64,000 nucleotides of DNA. It comes from Chloracidobacterium sp. Lineage in GTDB: Bacteria > Acidobacteriota > Blastocatellia > Pyrinomonadales > Pyrinomonadaceae. A program made the position numbers and the translations under genes. Shown here one piece after another: positions 1-7,871 of the stretch. Numbering within the stretch: position 1 is the stretch's first letter; each line of letters opens with the position of its first letter. The notes under the pieces were generated by a model, which was given only the letters and a program-made list of their open reading frames with translations, was not told where the DNA came from and did no database searches. The stretch lies in the NCBI GenBank assembly GCA_016716305.1, contig JADJWP010000002.1:1920501-1984500 (forward strand), given 5' to 3'.

Positions 1-570
1 TTAAAGATCAATCTTTCGCCAGGAATGCCCGGCCGAAACGCAGCGATCCCGATATTTCTCGATGTCGCGGCAACTCGCCGTCCGGGTGTTTGGAGCAACG
101 ACTTTCGATTGACGAACACGACCCTCATCCCCAGGGCGGCCACCGAAAATCTGGCAATAGCGAATGTCGTCTTCGAGTTTCCGGGACGAGTGACGAAATA
201 CCCCGGGTTGCGCGACGACTTTGAATCGATGGTACTTCGCGGGACGACCGACCTTGCGGCCCTGCCGATCATAGGCTCGTTCTACAGCCTTCCGATCAAG
301 ACGACGATAGTGGCGAGACTAAAGGCCGTTGGAATTACGCCGGTTAGATTCTATTTCGCCAGTGACAACTGGTCTGAGCATGGCGCATCGATGCTGTTTC
401 CCGAGAAACGACGTACGGTTTACGCGGCCTACACTTACAGAAAAAGCGAAGATTGCTTTTACGGGGTTGCTGAGTTCAAGCAAAAATTTGACAGTTCGGC
501 GGGACAATTCGTTGATGATTCGATCAAATTCGCGAATGACCTTGCGATTGAATGCTCGAAGCTCGAATAG
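1..570 (+). CDS. Unknown protein, 5' end outside window
   Basis: The reading frame is open to the left edge of the window and ends with TAG at 568-570, so this is probably the 3' part of a longer gene. The first ATG inside (25) has an AGGA directly abutting it, too close for a ribosome site, which supports truncation. The visible ~189 residues have no signal peptide, membrane segment or motif I recognise; they alternate short beta-like stretches (IPIFLDVA, IANVVFEFPG) and contain one Cys near each of two positions in the C-terminal third. The next gene downstream, phhB, is on the other strand and converges on it. Function unknown. Confidence 0.6.
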   Translation, partial: LKINLSPGMPGRNAAIPIFLDVAATRRPGVWSNDFRLTNTTLIPRAATENLAIANVVFEFPGRVTKYPGLRDDFESMVLRGTTDLAALPIIGSFYSLPIKTTIVARLKAVGITPVRFYFASDNWSEHGASMLFPEKRRTVYAAYTYRKSEDCFYGVAEFKQKFDSSAGQFVDDSIKFANDLAIECSKLE

Positions 571-582
571 CATCGGTTCGCA

Positions 583-867
583 TTACGTGATCGCATCGAT
601 CTTTGCCGCAAGGTCAAAATCCAAAGGTGTGATGCCGCCTCGATCGTGCGTTGTGATCTCAAATTCGGCATAGCCCCAGCCGAGCCGAATGTCAGGGTGA
701 TGATCGGCCGCATCAGCGATCTTTCCGGCCTTGTTGACAAAGTCCAGGCTGGACGAAAAGTCAGGAAACTCAAATCTCCTGAACAACTTGCCGTGCTGGA
801 CGCCCCATGCTGGCCGCTCGGCCAACCATTTACCGATCTCTTCTGCCTCTAGTTTTCTGCGTTCCAT
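583..867 (-). CDS. phhB: Pterin-4a-carbinolamine dehydratase
   Basis: 94 residues, the usual size of the DCoH/PCD family. It dehydrates 4a-hydroxytetrahydrobiopterin in the cytoplasm, recycling the pterin cofactor used by aromatic amino acid hydroxylases. The family signature is visible: PAW near residue 19, an RxFEFPDFSSSLDFV strand-helix, the HHPDIRLGW segment with its two adjacent catalytic histidines, and TTHDRGGITPLDFDLA near the C-terminus. The ATG at 865-867 is preferred over the in-frame TTG one codon upstream. No aromatic amino acid hydroxylase is nearby, so the partner enzyme is not apparent from context. Confidence 0.93.
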   Translation of the reverse strand: MERRKLEAEEIGKWLAERPAWGVQHGKLFRRFEFPDFSSSLDFVNKAGKIADAADHHPDIRLGWGYAEFEITTHDRGGITPLDFDLAAKIDAIT

Positions 868-943
868 CAATTTTTCGTTCCGGTGTTTTCGGTTATACTT
901 GCCATTTACACTATCTTACTACATTCATTTTTCATACATCGCA

Positions 944-1552
944 ATGAAGGCATTTATCCGAAAAGGATCACTATTCCTGCTTTTTGCATTATTGTCCGCC
1001 GCGTGTTCGTCTGAAAAAGAACCGTCATCGCCTAAAGAGACCTTTCGCACCTATTCCCGTGCGGTCAAACAGAAAGACATCACCACAATGAAGCTCCTGC
1101 TTTCTGCGGAATCGATAAAAATGCACGAGCAGGAGGCGAAGGCCCAGGGCGTAACTCTTGACGATATCGTTAAGCGTGAAACTCTACTCAACGAGAGCCA
1201 GACGGTCGTGAAAGTCCGAAACGAAAAGATCGAAGGCGAAAAAGCAACGCTTGAGGTCGAAAATTCGATGGGTATATGGGAGACGATCCCATTCGTCTTT
1301 GAGGGCGGGGAGTGGAAGATCGATAAGAAAGGATACCAAGAACGGCTGATGCGTGACATCGAAGAGATAAATCAGCAGCAGTTGGACGACGTGATCAATA
1401 AGGGACGAATAGATCCCTCCAATTCGCAATCGACGGAAGGCGGAAATTCGAACACGCCCATCAACTCGAACACGCCAACCATTACGGACGCGAACTCCGA
1501 TACGAATACCAATGCCAACACCGGCGCCAAACGACCGTCGCCCGAAGATTGA
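944..1552 (+). CDS. Lipoprotein with NTF2-like (DUF4878-type) domain
   Basis: 202 residues from the ATG at 944. The frame is open further upstream, but the lipoprotein signal starts here: MKAFIRKGS, a hydrophobic run, then the lipobox LSAAC. Acyl anchoring would use Lgt and LspA, both encoded in this window. Residues ~30-135 resemble the DUF4878/NTF2-like fold (KETFRTYSRAVKQKD start, GEWKIDKKG end), commonly found in small envelope lipoproteins of unknown role. The last ~50 residues are a low-complexity Asn/Thr/Ser linker. A possible -10 box (TATACT, 894-899) lies 45 nt upstream. The next gene follows after 18 bp. Exact function unknown. Confidence 0.8.
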   Translation: MKAFIRKGSLFLLFALLSAACSSEKEPSSPKETFRTYSRAVKQKDITTMKLLLSAESIKMHEQEAKAQGVTLDDIVKRETLLNESQTVVKVRNEKIEGEKATLEVENSMGIWETIPFVFEGGEWKIDKKGYQERLMRDIEEINQQQLDDVINKGRIDPSNSQSTEGGNSNTPINSNTPTITDANSDTNTNANTGAKRPSPED

Positions 1553-1570
1553 ACCCCTCAAGGAGAATCT

Positions 1571-2785
1571 GTGTCATTGATCAGACCATTTTGTGCTTTG
1601 CGTCCGGTTCCGGCGAAGGCAAAGCAGGTTTCAAGCGTGCCGTACGACGTTGTTCATGAATCGGAAGTTCGCGGCTTCATCGCTGCAAACCCGCTTAGTT
1701 TTCTCAGGATCACGCGGCCTGAGGGCGAGGCATTCGACAAGGGCGTATCGCCGGCCGCGATCGCAAAGCAGAACCTCGATGACTTGATCACTGCAGGCGT
1801 ACTTGTTGCCGACGATGAGCCGGCATATTTCGTTTATCGCCTCGAGACACCGTCGCATGCGCAAACAGGAATCGTCGCTTGCTGTTCGCTTGATGAATAC
1901 GAGAAAGGCAGGATAAAAAAACACGAAAAGACCCGTCCCGACAAGGTCAACGAACGTACGGAGCACATGCTTGGCCTGCGTGCACAAACAGGGCTTATCT
2001 TCCTCGCATATCGCGAGACCGAACGAATAAAGGCGATCGTCGACAAAGAATCGTCGTTAGATCCGCTCTACGATTTCGAGGGCGCGGATACCGTTCGTCA
2101 GACCGTCTGGAAAGTGCACGATACGCAGGCTTTGACCGACGCATTTGGCGAGGTCGATGCGCTCTACATTGCCGATGGCCATCATCGTGCCGAGAGTGCG
2201 CTGCTGGCCAGAAACGCACTTCGAGACCGCGATCCGGATCACACCGGAAACGAAGACTACAACTTCGTTATGGCCGGCATATTTCCGGCTGACCGGCTGC
2301 AAATATTGGCTTATAACCGAGTGGTCAAGGGGATCGACAGCCTCACCGACGACGAGATAATCACCCGGATCAGCGAGAGCTTCATCGTCACGGCCGTTGA
2401 CGATTGCACGCCCAAGGCACACGGTGAAATATGTATGTACCTGGCCGGCAAATGGTACGACCTTCAGTTTTCGGTGAATTATTTTCGTGCTCCCGATCCC
2501 ATTGAACGGCTTGATGTGAGTATTCTGCAGCAGTTTGTCCTCGGGCCTGCTCTCGGCATTACCGACCCGCAAACCGATGAACGGATCGGGTTCGTAGGCG
2601 GCATTCACGGTACTGAAGAGCTTAAAAGGATCGTCGATTCGGGCGAGGCGCGAATTGCCTTCTCGCTCTTCCCGACGACGATCGACGATCTGCTGGCCGT
2701 GTCCGACATGGGCGAGATAATGCCGCCGAAATCGACCTGGTTCGAACCAAAGCTGAAAGACGGCCTATTCGTCCATTTGATCTGA
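1571..2785 (+). CDS. DUF1015 (SerK/SbnI-like) protein
   Basis: 404 residues with a GTG start preceded by AAGGAGAATCT, a good ribosome site. It covers the full DUF1015 family: N-terminal RPFCALRPVP and SSVPYDVV, central ADGHHRAESALLA (the family's most conserved segment) and a C-terminal domain ending around FPTTIDDLLAVSDMGEIMPPKSTWFEPK. Characterised relatives are the ADP-dependent free-serine kinase SerK of Thermococcus and staphylococcal SbnI, so a free L-serine kinase is the best guess. No serine biosynthesis gene is adjacent to support it. Likely co-transcribed with the lipoprotein gene 18 bp upstream. Confidence 0.88.
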   Translation: MSLIRPFCALRPVPAKAKQVSSVPYDVVHESEVRGFIAANPLSFLRITRPEGEAFDKGVSPAAIAKQNLDDLITAGVLVADDEPAYFVYRLETPSHAQTGIVACCSLDEYEKGRIKKHEKTRPDKVNERTEHMLGLRAQTGLIFLAYRETERIKAIVDKESSLDPLYDFEGADTVRQTVWKVHDTQALTDAFGEVDALYIADGHHRAESALLARNALRDRDPDHTGNEDYNFVMAGIFPADRLQILAYNRVVKGIDSLTDDEIITRISESFIVTAVDDCTPKAHGEICMYLAGKWYDLQFSVNYFRAPDPIERLDVSILQQFVLGPALGITDPQTDERIGFVGGIHGTEELKRIVDSGEARIAFSLFPTTIDDLLAVSDMGEIMPPKSTWFEPKLKDGLFVHLI

Positions 2786-2790
2786 CCTGC

Positions 2791-3456
2791 TCACGTCAGC
2801 ATTATATCGCGAACTCCGGAAAGCACTCCGTTCCGGTCCTTTGCCAGGCTTAGGATCGGATTAAAACCACCTTTCGTTATAACCCGCTCACGTGCTGTTA
2901 TGAACCGGTCACCTTCGAACAGGATCGAATCGATCCAATCCTCTTTTCGCTCGACGGTCGTAACCGTCATATGAATGTGTTTTGCGATCGTCGAATTAGG
3001 GTACGACGCCGGCAGGATCGTCTCGAAAGAGTACTGTCCGTTCGTGTCCGTGAGCATCCATCCCCGAAATCGCCCGTGTTTGTGTTCGTTTCCTCTGCCG
3101 TAAATGCCGTGAATGTCGGTGTGGTAGGCATAGATCAGAGCATTTGCATAGGGAGTCTTGCCGTCTTTGCCGTAGACCGTTCCGCGGATCGCGATCCGCT
3201 CACCGGCTTCAGGTTTGGGCGCGATCAACGCTGCCGGTCCTACGGTGGCCGGCATATCCCTCGCACCGCACCAACTGCATGACGGGTCAGTGATCGCATT
3301 GCGCAGCAATCCCTGACGAAGATCATGAACGGCACCTTGCGCGAACATATCTGACCTGCAGCCGAACAATAACGGAAGCGAAAGGGCGATCGAGGCTGCA
3401 CGAACGAATTCCCGCCTACTTGTTTGATCTGACAGTTTTGGTTCATCAAGCATCAT
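2791..3456 (-). CDS. Exported intradiol ring-cleavage dioxygenase-like protein
   Basis: 221 residues from the ATG at 3456; GCGAGG lies just upstream. The N-terminus carries a twin-arginine-like signal (SRREFVRAASIALSLPLLFG) ending near FAQ, so a Tat-exported protein is likely. The rest has the intradiol dioxygenase fold: GTVYGKDGKTPYANALIYAYHTD, then HGRFRGWMLTDTNGQYSFET, then SYPNSTIAKHIHMTV. The Tyr of ALIYAY, the Tyr of SYP and the two His of HIH fit the Tyr/Tyr/His/His Fe(III) ligands of protocatechuate and catechol dioxygenases. The substrate is unknown; no other aromatic degradation gene is nearby. It converges on the DUF1015 gene, 5 bp away. Confidence 0.85.
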   Translation of the reverse strand: MMLDEPKLSDQTSRREFVRAASIALSLPLLFGCRSDMFAQGAVHDLRQGLLRNAITDPSCSWCGARDMPATVGPAALIAPKPEAGERIAIRGTVYGKDGKTPYANALIYAYHTDIHGIYGRGNEHKHGRFRGWMLTDTNGQYSFETILPASYPNSTIAKHIHMTVTTVERKEDWIDSILFEGDRFITARERVITKGGFNPILSLAKDRNGVLSGVRDIMLT

Positions 3457-3818
3457 TCCGGTTACCTCGCTTTTGAATTCTCTGCATTGAATACACCGCA
3501 AAGCGCTGATTTGTAACTAATTTGTCACCAAACGAAAAAAAGCCGTGACCGGGAGTTCCGCTTACGGGACGTTGCCACAGGAAATGCGGGTTTTGAAACC
3601 ATAACTGAAGCCGACCTGCGCCCGACATAGGCGGACTATGATCGACGCGCCGGTCCAGGTCGGCGATTCCTATTTGAAAGGGCTTGCACTGTCGTGTTGA
3701 TCCGGTTTCAACTGTTTGATCAGTTCACGGGTGATAATGGCCCGATCAACTGACTTTCGGCCGCTTTGTCTGTGTTAGAATCTCATCATCGCGGAGGCCG
3801 TATACACGAGATCGGAAC
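3457..3818. other. Intergenic region, no gene recognised
   Basis: About 360 bp between the divergent dioxygenase-like and GNAT genes. It should carry both promoters. A TTAGAAT stretch near 3776 could be a -10 element for the GNAT operon. I see no RNA gene, strong hairpin or convincing small ORF. Confidence 0.5.
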
Positions 3819-4337
3819 ATGATAGAGACAGCAAGGCTTCAATTTCGAAGGTTCACCCTTGACGACTTGCCATTATTGATCGAACAGCGCTCGGACCCCG
3901 AGGTGAACAAGTACCTCGGCGGGGTGCGACTTCAAAACCCGACGGCCCTGGCAACGCGGATCAGGTTCTACATCGGTTGTTACGAAAGCCACGGCGTCGG
4001 TATGTGTGCGATGATCTGGAAGGAAACGGGCGAGATAATAGGATCGGCAGGCCTACAACCGCTTGAGGGAACCGACGAGATCGAGGTCGGGTACAGTATG
4101 GTAAAGCCGTTTTGGGGCCGCGGCATCGGGACCGAGGCGGCACGCGGCTGGCTGGAATACGGTTTCGGTACTATGGGTCTCGACCGGATCGTTGCCGTTG
4201 CACAGCTTGAAAATTCTGCTTCGAGACGCATAATGGAAAAGCTGGGAATGCAGCACGAGAAGACCGAAGACCACTACGGAGCGGCGTGCGCTTTCTATGT
4301 GATCTCTAAGGCAGATTTTGAAAGGAGTTCCGGATGA
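3819..4337 (+). CDS. GNAT family N-acetyltransferase (RimJ/RimL type)
   Basis: 172 residues. The start MIETARLQFRRFTLDDLPLL is typical of the RimJ/RimL-like branch. The acetyl-CoA loop is visible as MVKPFWGRGIGTEAARGWLEYGF, followed by the NSASRRIMEKLGM segment seen in nearly all members. Such enzymes acetylate protein N-termini or small amines; substrate cannot be read from the sequence. It is first in a run of five genes, and its stop overlaps the next start by four bases (ATGA, 4334-4337), so translation is probably coupled. Confidence 0.9.
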   Translation: MIETARLQFRRFTLDDLPLLIEQRSDPEVNKYLGGVRLQNPTALATRIRFYIGCYESHGVGMCAMIWKETGEIIGSAGLQPLEGTDEIEVGYSMVKPFWGRGIGTEAARGWLEYGFGTMGLDRIVAVAQLENSASRRIMEKLGMQHEKTEDHYGAACAFYVISKADFERSSG

Positions 4338-5188
4338 AAAAATTTCTCCTCATATCGTTGTTCGCCATTCTTGTGTCCTTTTCATCGGCGCAGGAAAAAA
4401 TGCCCGAAAGCCGCTGGGCATCAATGGATAAGACCCGCATTCACTATTACGACATCGGAAGCCAGAAGAATAAGAACGCGATCGTCTTCATCCACGGGTG
4501 GACCTGCAGTGCCGACTTCTGGCGAGGGAGCTACAACGAATTTCCGCAGAATCGAGTGATCGCGATCGATCTTGTCGGGCATGGTCAAAGCGATCGCCCG
4601 AACGCGATATACTCGATGGATCTTTTTGCGAAGTCGGTCGACGCAGTGCTCACCAAAGCAAAGGTCGATAAAGCGGTATTGGTCGGCCATAGCATGGGCA
4701 CACCGGTCGCCCGCCAATTTTATCGGCTATTTCCTCAGAAGGTCGCCGGCGTCGTGATAGTCGACGGTGCGCTTCGACCCTTCGCGAGCAGCGAGATATT
4801 CGAACAGTACTTCGCTCCGGTTCGCTCTAATTACGCAAAGAATGCGCCGGGTTTCATGGACGGAATGCTCAACGACATTAAAGATGTTGAACTGAGAACC
4901 TGGATCCGTGAGCGAATGCTGGCCACGCGTGCTCCGGTCGCCTTGAGCGCAATGGACGCCATGCTTGACCCTTCGATCTGGGGTTCAGACAAGATAAACG
5001 TCCCGGTTTTGGCCGTGATGGCCGAATCGCAATCGTGGAAACCCGACGAAGAGGAATTTTTCCGCTCGGTCGCCCCGAATCTTGAATTCAGGATGTGGAA
5101 GAGCATCAGCCACTTCCTGATGATGGAGAAACCGGCCGAGTTCAATAACGAGATCAAGGCATTCGTCGCAAAGAACAAACTGCTTTGA
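4334..5188 (+). CDS. Exported alpha/beta hydrolase
   Basis: 284 residues. The first ~19 residues (MKKFLLISLFAILVSFSSAQ) form a cleavable signal peptide, so the enzyme acts in the periplasm or outside. The fold is clear: oxyanion motif FIHGWTCSADFW, nucleophile elbow GHSMG, an acid candidate in DKINVPVLAVMAE and a C-terminal His in KSISHFLMMEKP. Family members are esterases, lipases or C-C hydrolases; the substrate is unknown. The start codon overlaps the GNAT stop, and the next gene follows after 28 bp. Confidence 0.9.
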   Translation: MKKFLLISLFAILVSFSSAQEKMPESRWASMDKTRIHYYDIGSQKNKNAIVFIHGWTCSADFWRGSYNEFPQNRVIAIDLVGHGQSDRPNAIYSMDLFAKSVDAVLTKAKVDKAVLVGHSMGTPVARQFYRLFPQKVAGVVIVDGALRPFASSEIFEQYFAPVRSNYAKNAPGFMDGMLNDIKDVELRTWIRERMLATRAPVALSAMDAMLDPSIWGSDKINVPVLAVMAESQSWKPDEEEFFRSVAPNLEFRMWKSISHFLMMEKPAEFNNEIKAFVAKNKLL

Positions 5189-5216
5189 TCCGCTTTGAGC
5201 TTTTCTCATTGCCAAA

Positions 5217-5741
5217 ATGAAAGTTAGTTATCCTAAGCTGCTTTTTGCTGTTGTAATGGCGCTCTATTTTTTGTGGATCGCCTACGACCCGATGCAGGGC
5301 AGCTTTCTGGATATGGTCGATCTGCCGATACATGAGACCGGCCACCTTTTGTTTACGCCGTTCGGCGAGTTCATGATGATCGCCGGAGGCTCGCTTTTTC
5401 AGGTGATATTGCCGGCGGTTTTCGTCGGGTACTTCGTATGGAAAAGGCAGCTCTATTCGGCGTCGATCGTGCTTTTGTGGGTCGGCCAGAGCATTTTGAA
5501 TGTCTGGATGTACGCGGCCGATGCGGTCGTAATGCAGCTAGTACTGACAAGTGGAATGACAGGCAGCGAAGGAAGCTTTCACGATTGGAACTATATGCTG
5601 TCGCGGATGGGCCTTCTCGAATCGACCAAAACCGTCGCCGGCATTATCCGCGCCGCCGGTACATTGGCTATAATCGCTGCAGTCGCCCTCTCGGTCTATT
5701 ACTCGTTCGTCCCAAGCGACGATACCGGCCATGATCTATGA
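5217..5741 (+). CDS. Membrane protein with HETGH motif (M50B-like)
   Basis: 174 residues with about four hydrophobic segments (roughly residues 8-22, 60-78, 85-110, 145-165). Between the first two lies LPIHETGHLLFTPFGEF: an HExxH zinc motif at the end of a membrane segment, as in M50B-like intramembrane peptidases. I cannot point to the third zinc ligand, so proteolytic activity is uncertain and the HExxH may be structural. It sits inside the operon-like run; its stop overlaps the SDR start by four bases (ATGA). An alternative is an uncharacterised membrane protein that merely retains the motif. Confidence 0.75.
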   Translation: MKVSYPKLLFAVVMALYFLWIAYDPMQGSFLDMVDLPIHETGHLLFTPFGEFMMIAGGSLFQVILPAVFVGYFVWKRQLYSASIVLLWVGQSILNVWMYAADAVVMQLVLTSGMTGSEGSFHDWNYMLSRMGLLESTKTVAGIIRAAGTLAIIAAVALSVYYSFVPSDDTGHDL

Positions 5742-6523
5742 AAGCTGCCTTGATCACAGGTGCATCCAGCGGCATTGGCGAGGCCTTTGCCCGGCGGCTT
5801 GCTGAGGAAGGGAGCAACCTCGTTCTGGTTGCCCGTTCCGAAGACAAGCTGCGTTCACTTTGTGACGAGCTGAAAGCAAAGTTCGCGATCACCGCGCATT
5901 ACATAGCCATTGATCTTGTCGATTTCGAGGCGGACAGGCGCCTTTTTGAGGAGACCGAACGCCACGGCCTGGAGATAGACCTGCTGATAAACAATGCCGG
6001 ATTCGGCTCGATGGGCGACTTTGCCGACCTTGATCTCGAACGCGAACTTGAGATGATCAGCCTGAATGTGATGTCTTTGGTTGCTCTCACACATCGATAC
6101 TTGACAAAGATGCGCGAAAGGAACGATGGAGCGATCGTCAATGTATCGTCTGCGGCCGGCTTTCAACCAATACCGTTCATGGCAACATACGCAGCGACGA
6201 AGTCGTTCGTTACATCTTTCTCAGAGGCCATCGCGGAAGAGAACCGGCCGTTTGGGATCCAGGTACTTGCCTTATGTCCCGGTTCAACGAAGACCAATTT
6301 CTTTAACGCTTCGAACATCGAACGTGCGATAAAGGTCAAGGGCCAGCAGACGGCTGATGACGTGGTCGAGACGGCATTGAATGCGCTCAATGGACGCAAA
6401 GCGAAAGTAGTTTCAGGTTGGGCGAATTTTCTCGTGGCTACAGCGACCAACTTCGTCCCCAACTCGCTGATCATCCGCGCGATCGGCCGCGGTCTGCGTT
6501 CGAAGTATCAAGGCAAGAAATGA
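5738..6523 (+). CDS. Short-chain dehydrogenase/reductase
   Basis: 261 residues, classical SDR. The NAD(P)-binding TGASSGIG is at residues 6-13, the arginine of LVARSEDKL suggests NADP preference, and NNAG, the serine of NVSSAAG and the YAATK active-site Tyr/Lys are all in place. The C-terminus is basic and hydrophobic, like DltE/YqjQ-type SDRs that associate with membranes. The substrate is unknown. It is translationally coupled on both sides by ATGA overlaps. Confidence 0.92.
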   Translation: MKAALITGASSGIGEAFARRLAEEGSNLVLVARSEDKLRSLCDELKAKFAITAHYIAIDLVDFEADRRLFEETERHGLEIDLLINNAGFGSMGDFADLDLERELEMISLNVMSLVALTHRYLTKMRERNDGAIVNVSSAAGFQPIPFMATYAATKSFVTSFSEAIAEENRPFGIQVLALCPGSTKTNFFNASNIERAIKVKGQQTADDVVETALNALNGRKAKVVSGWANFLVATATNFVPNSLIIRAIGRGLRSKYQGKK

Positions 6524-7353
6524 AATTTACTGTGATCGGCAGCGGCTCGACCGGGAACGCGGTCCTGATCGCCAGCGAAACGACCAAAGTGTTGGTCGAT
6601 GCGGGCCTCAGCGCCCGCGAAACGCTCAGGCGGCTTGCATCTGTCGGTGTAGATCCGGAGGATCTAGACGCCGTGCTCATCACCCACGAACACAGCGATC
6701 ATGCCGGCGGTTTACGGGTCCTGATGCGGTCGCTAAGCTGTCCGGTCTTCATTTCGCGGCCAACCGAAGATGCGTTTTATTCGACGCGTCGGGGCGAATC
6801 GAACGGCGACAGCGAAGGCCTCAAACGGCACGAAGCGCTCAAGGACAGAACCGTCGAGATCGAATCTGATGCCGAGTTCCGCATTGGTGATATCGACTTC
6901 GAACCGTTCACCGTTCCCCATGATGCCGCGGATAATTTCGGCTTCGTCGCCCGTCGCGACGGCGTTCGGGTCGCGACGCTGATGGATTTCGGGCACATCA
7001 CCGAACTGATAAAGGAAAAGCTGCGCAATTGCGACGCGATCGTCATCGAATCGAACCACAGCCGCGATATGCTTCGCGCCTGCCACGTCTACAACTGGGA
7101 ACTGAAGCAGCGGATAGCGTCGCAGACCGGCCACCTCTCGAACGAGGACCTGGCCGATTGGCTCACCAACGACTTTGACGGTACGGCCCGCCACATCATC
7201 CTCGCCCATCTATCGCAGCGCTCCAACGAGCCCAATCTCGCACGCATCACGGCGGAATCCGCGCTGCAGATGCGTTCGCCGCTTTTCCGCGCCGAAGCAG
7301 AGATCACTATCTCGGAACCTAAGCGGCCGACCGATTGGATCGCTATTCAATGA
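6520..7353 (+). CDS. MBL-fold metallo-hydrolase (WalJ/YycJ family)
   Basis: 277 residues from the ATG at 6520, which overlaps the SDR stop; upstream in-frame codons lie inside the SDR gene. Starts MKFTVIGSGSTGNAVLIAS, characteristic of the YycJ/WalJ branch. The metal site THEHSDHAGG is complete, with further ligands in VPHDAADNFGF, LMDFGH and IILAHLSQRSN. Relatives are 5'-3' exonucleases linked to mismatch repair and, in Firmicutes, to the walRK operon. No WalRK homologue is here. It closes the five-gene run. Confidence 0.9.
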   Translation: MKFTVIGSGSTGNAVLIASETTKVLVDAGLSARETLRRLASVGVDPEDLDAVLITHEHSDHAGGLRVLMRSLSCPVFISRPTEDAFYSTRRGESNGDSEGLKRHEALKDRTVEIESDAEFRIGDIDFEPFTVPHDAADNFGFVARRDGVRVATLMDFGHITELIKEKLRNCDAIVIESNHSRDMLRACHVYNWELKQRIASQTGHLSNEDLADWLTNDFDGTARHIILAHLSQRSNEPNLARITAESALQMRSPLFRAEAEITISEPKRPTDWIAIQ

Positions 7354-7871
7354 ACGAGATGTTTCTGATCATTCGCACGCCATGCAGGATCTTTGGACGA
7401 TCGTGAGTGAACAATAGCCCTTTTCAGGGTCACGCGTGCATGCCGATCTACTGATCTGGGTTTAGGCCTTCGTCGGCGACGTGGTTCATGCTCGGCTCGA
7501 CCTCGGGCACGCAGATCATCCCGTTCGGTGCCGCAACAGACCGCCCCATCCCGAATGCGTTCGTCAGATAGCTGGTCGGAAACTGTCGGTCGCGACCGTT
7601 GTTCTTTACAAGCAGAAGCGGCGAGGTTCCACGGTCGGACCTGGCCAGCCGCTTTTGCTTTTTTGCTTTTGGCGGCGGGCAAAAGTTTTTCTTTGCCAAC
7701 TAATCGCCAACTGGGCTACTGTAATTAAGTACTGTCTTTGAGTTGTGCGCGTTCCCTCGCCCTTTCAGGCTTACCGCACCACATATCGCTCAAAATTTGA
7801 AAGACCAAATGGCACCTTTCCGCAGCGCTTTCTCCGCGTGTTTGTTGCGGTGCCTTGTGCAGGAGATTTAA
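7354..7871. other. Gene-poor stretch between MBL hydrolase and metalloprotease
   Basis: About 520 bp. The part at 7449-7571 is a decayed repeat-protein tail, listed separately. The rest holds a T-rich tract with repeated TTTTGC words (7656-7700) and the leader of the metalloprotease gene with its AGGAG ribosome site at 7861-7865. No RNA gene or other ORF is convincing. Confidence 0.6.
7449..7571 (+). pseudogene. Relic of an FG-GAP repeat protein C-terminus
   Basis: From 7458 to the TAG at 7569-7571 the sequence encodes GFRPSSATWFMLGSTSGTQI and then IPFG...IPNAFVR-stop. This matches the last ~37 residues of the metalloprotease just downstream (FRPSNSTWYLLGSTSGTQ... ending IPLPSAFVR-stop). An in-frame TGA lies only two codons before the match. 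The bases before it (ACTGATCTGGG) read TDLG in another frame, as expected if a one-base deletion shifted a 'TDxGVFRPS' repeat. There is no start codon and no upstream remainder. Wobble positions differ throughout, so the copy is old. Confidence 0.75.

Noticed and set aside
3529..3610. Short palindromic words (e.g. GGTTTTGAAACC) upstream of the Tat-exported protein
   Set aside because: Short imperfect dyads with no repetition; expected by chance.
7656..7700. T-rich tract with repeated TTTTGC words as a terminator
   Set aside because: The words are direct repeats; only GCCGC/GCGGC at the ends can pair, so there is no stable stem.
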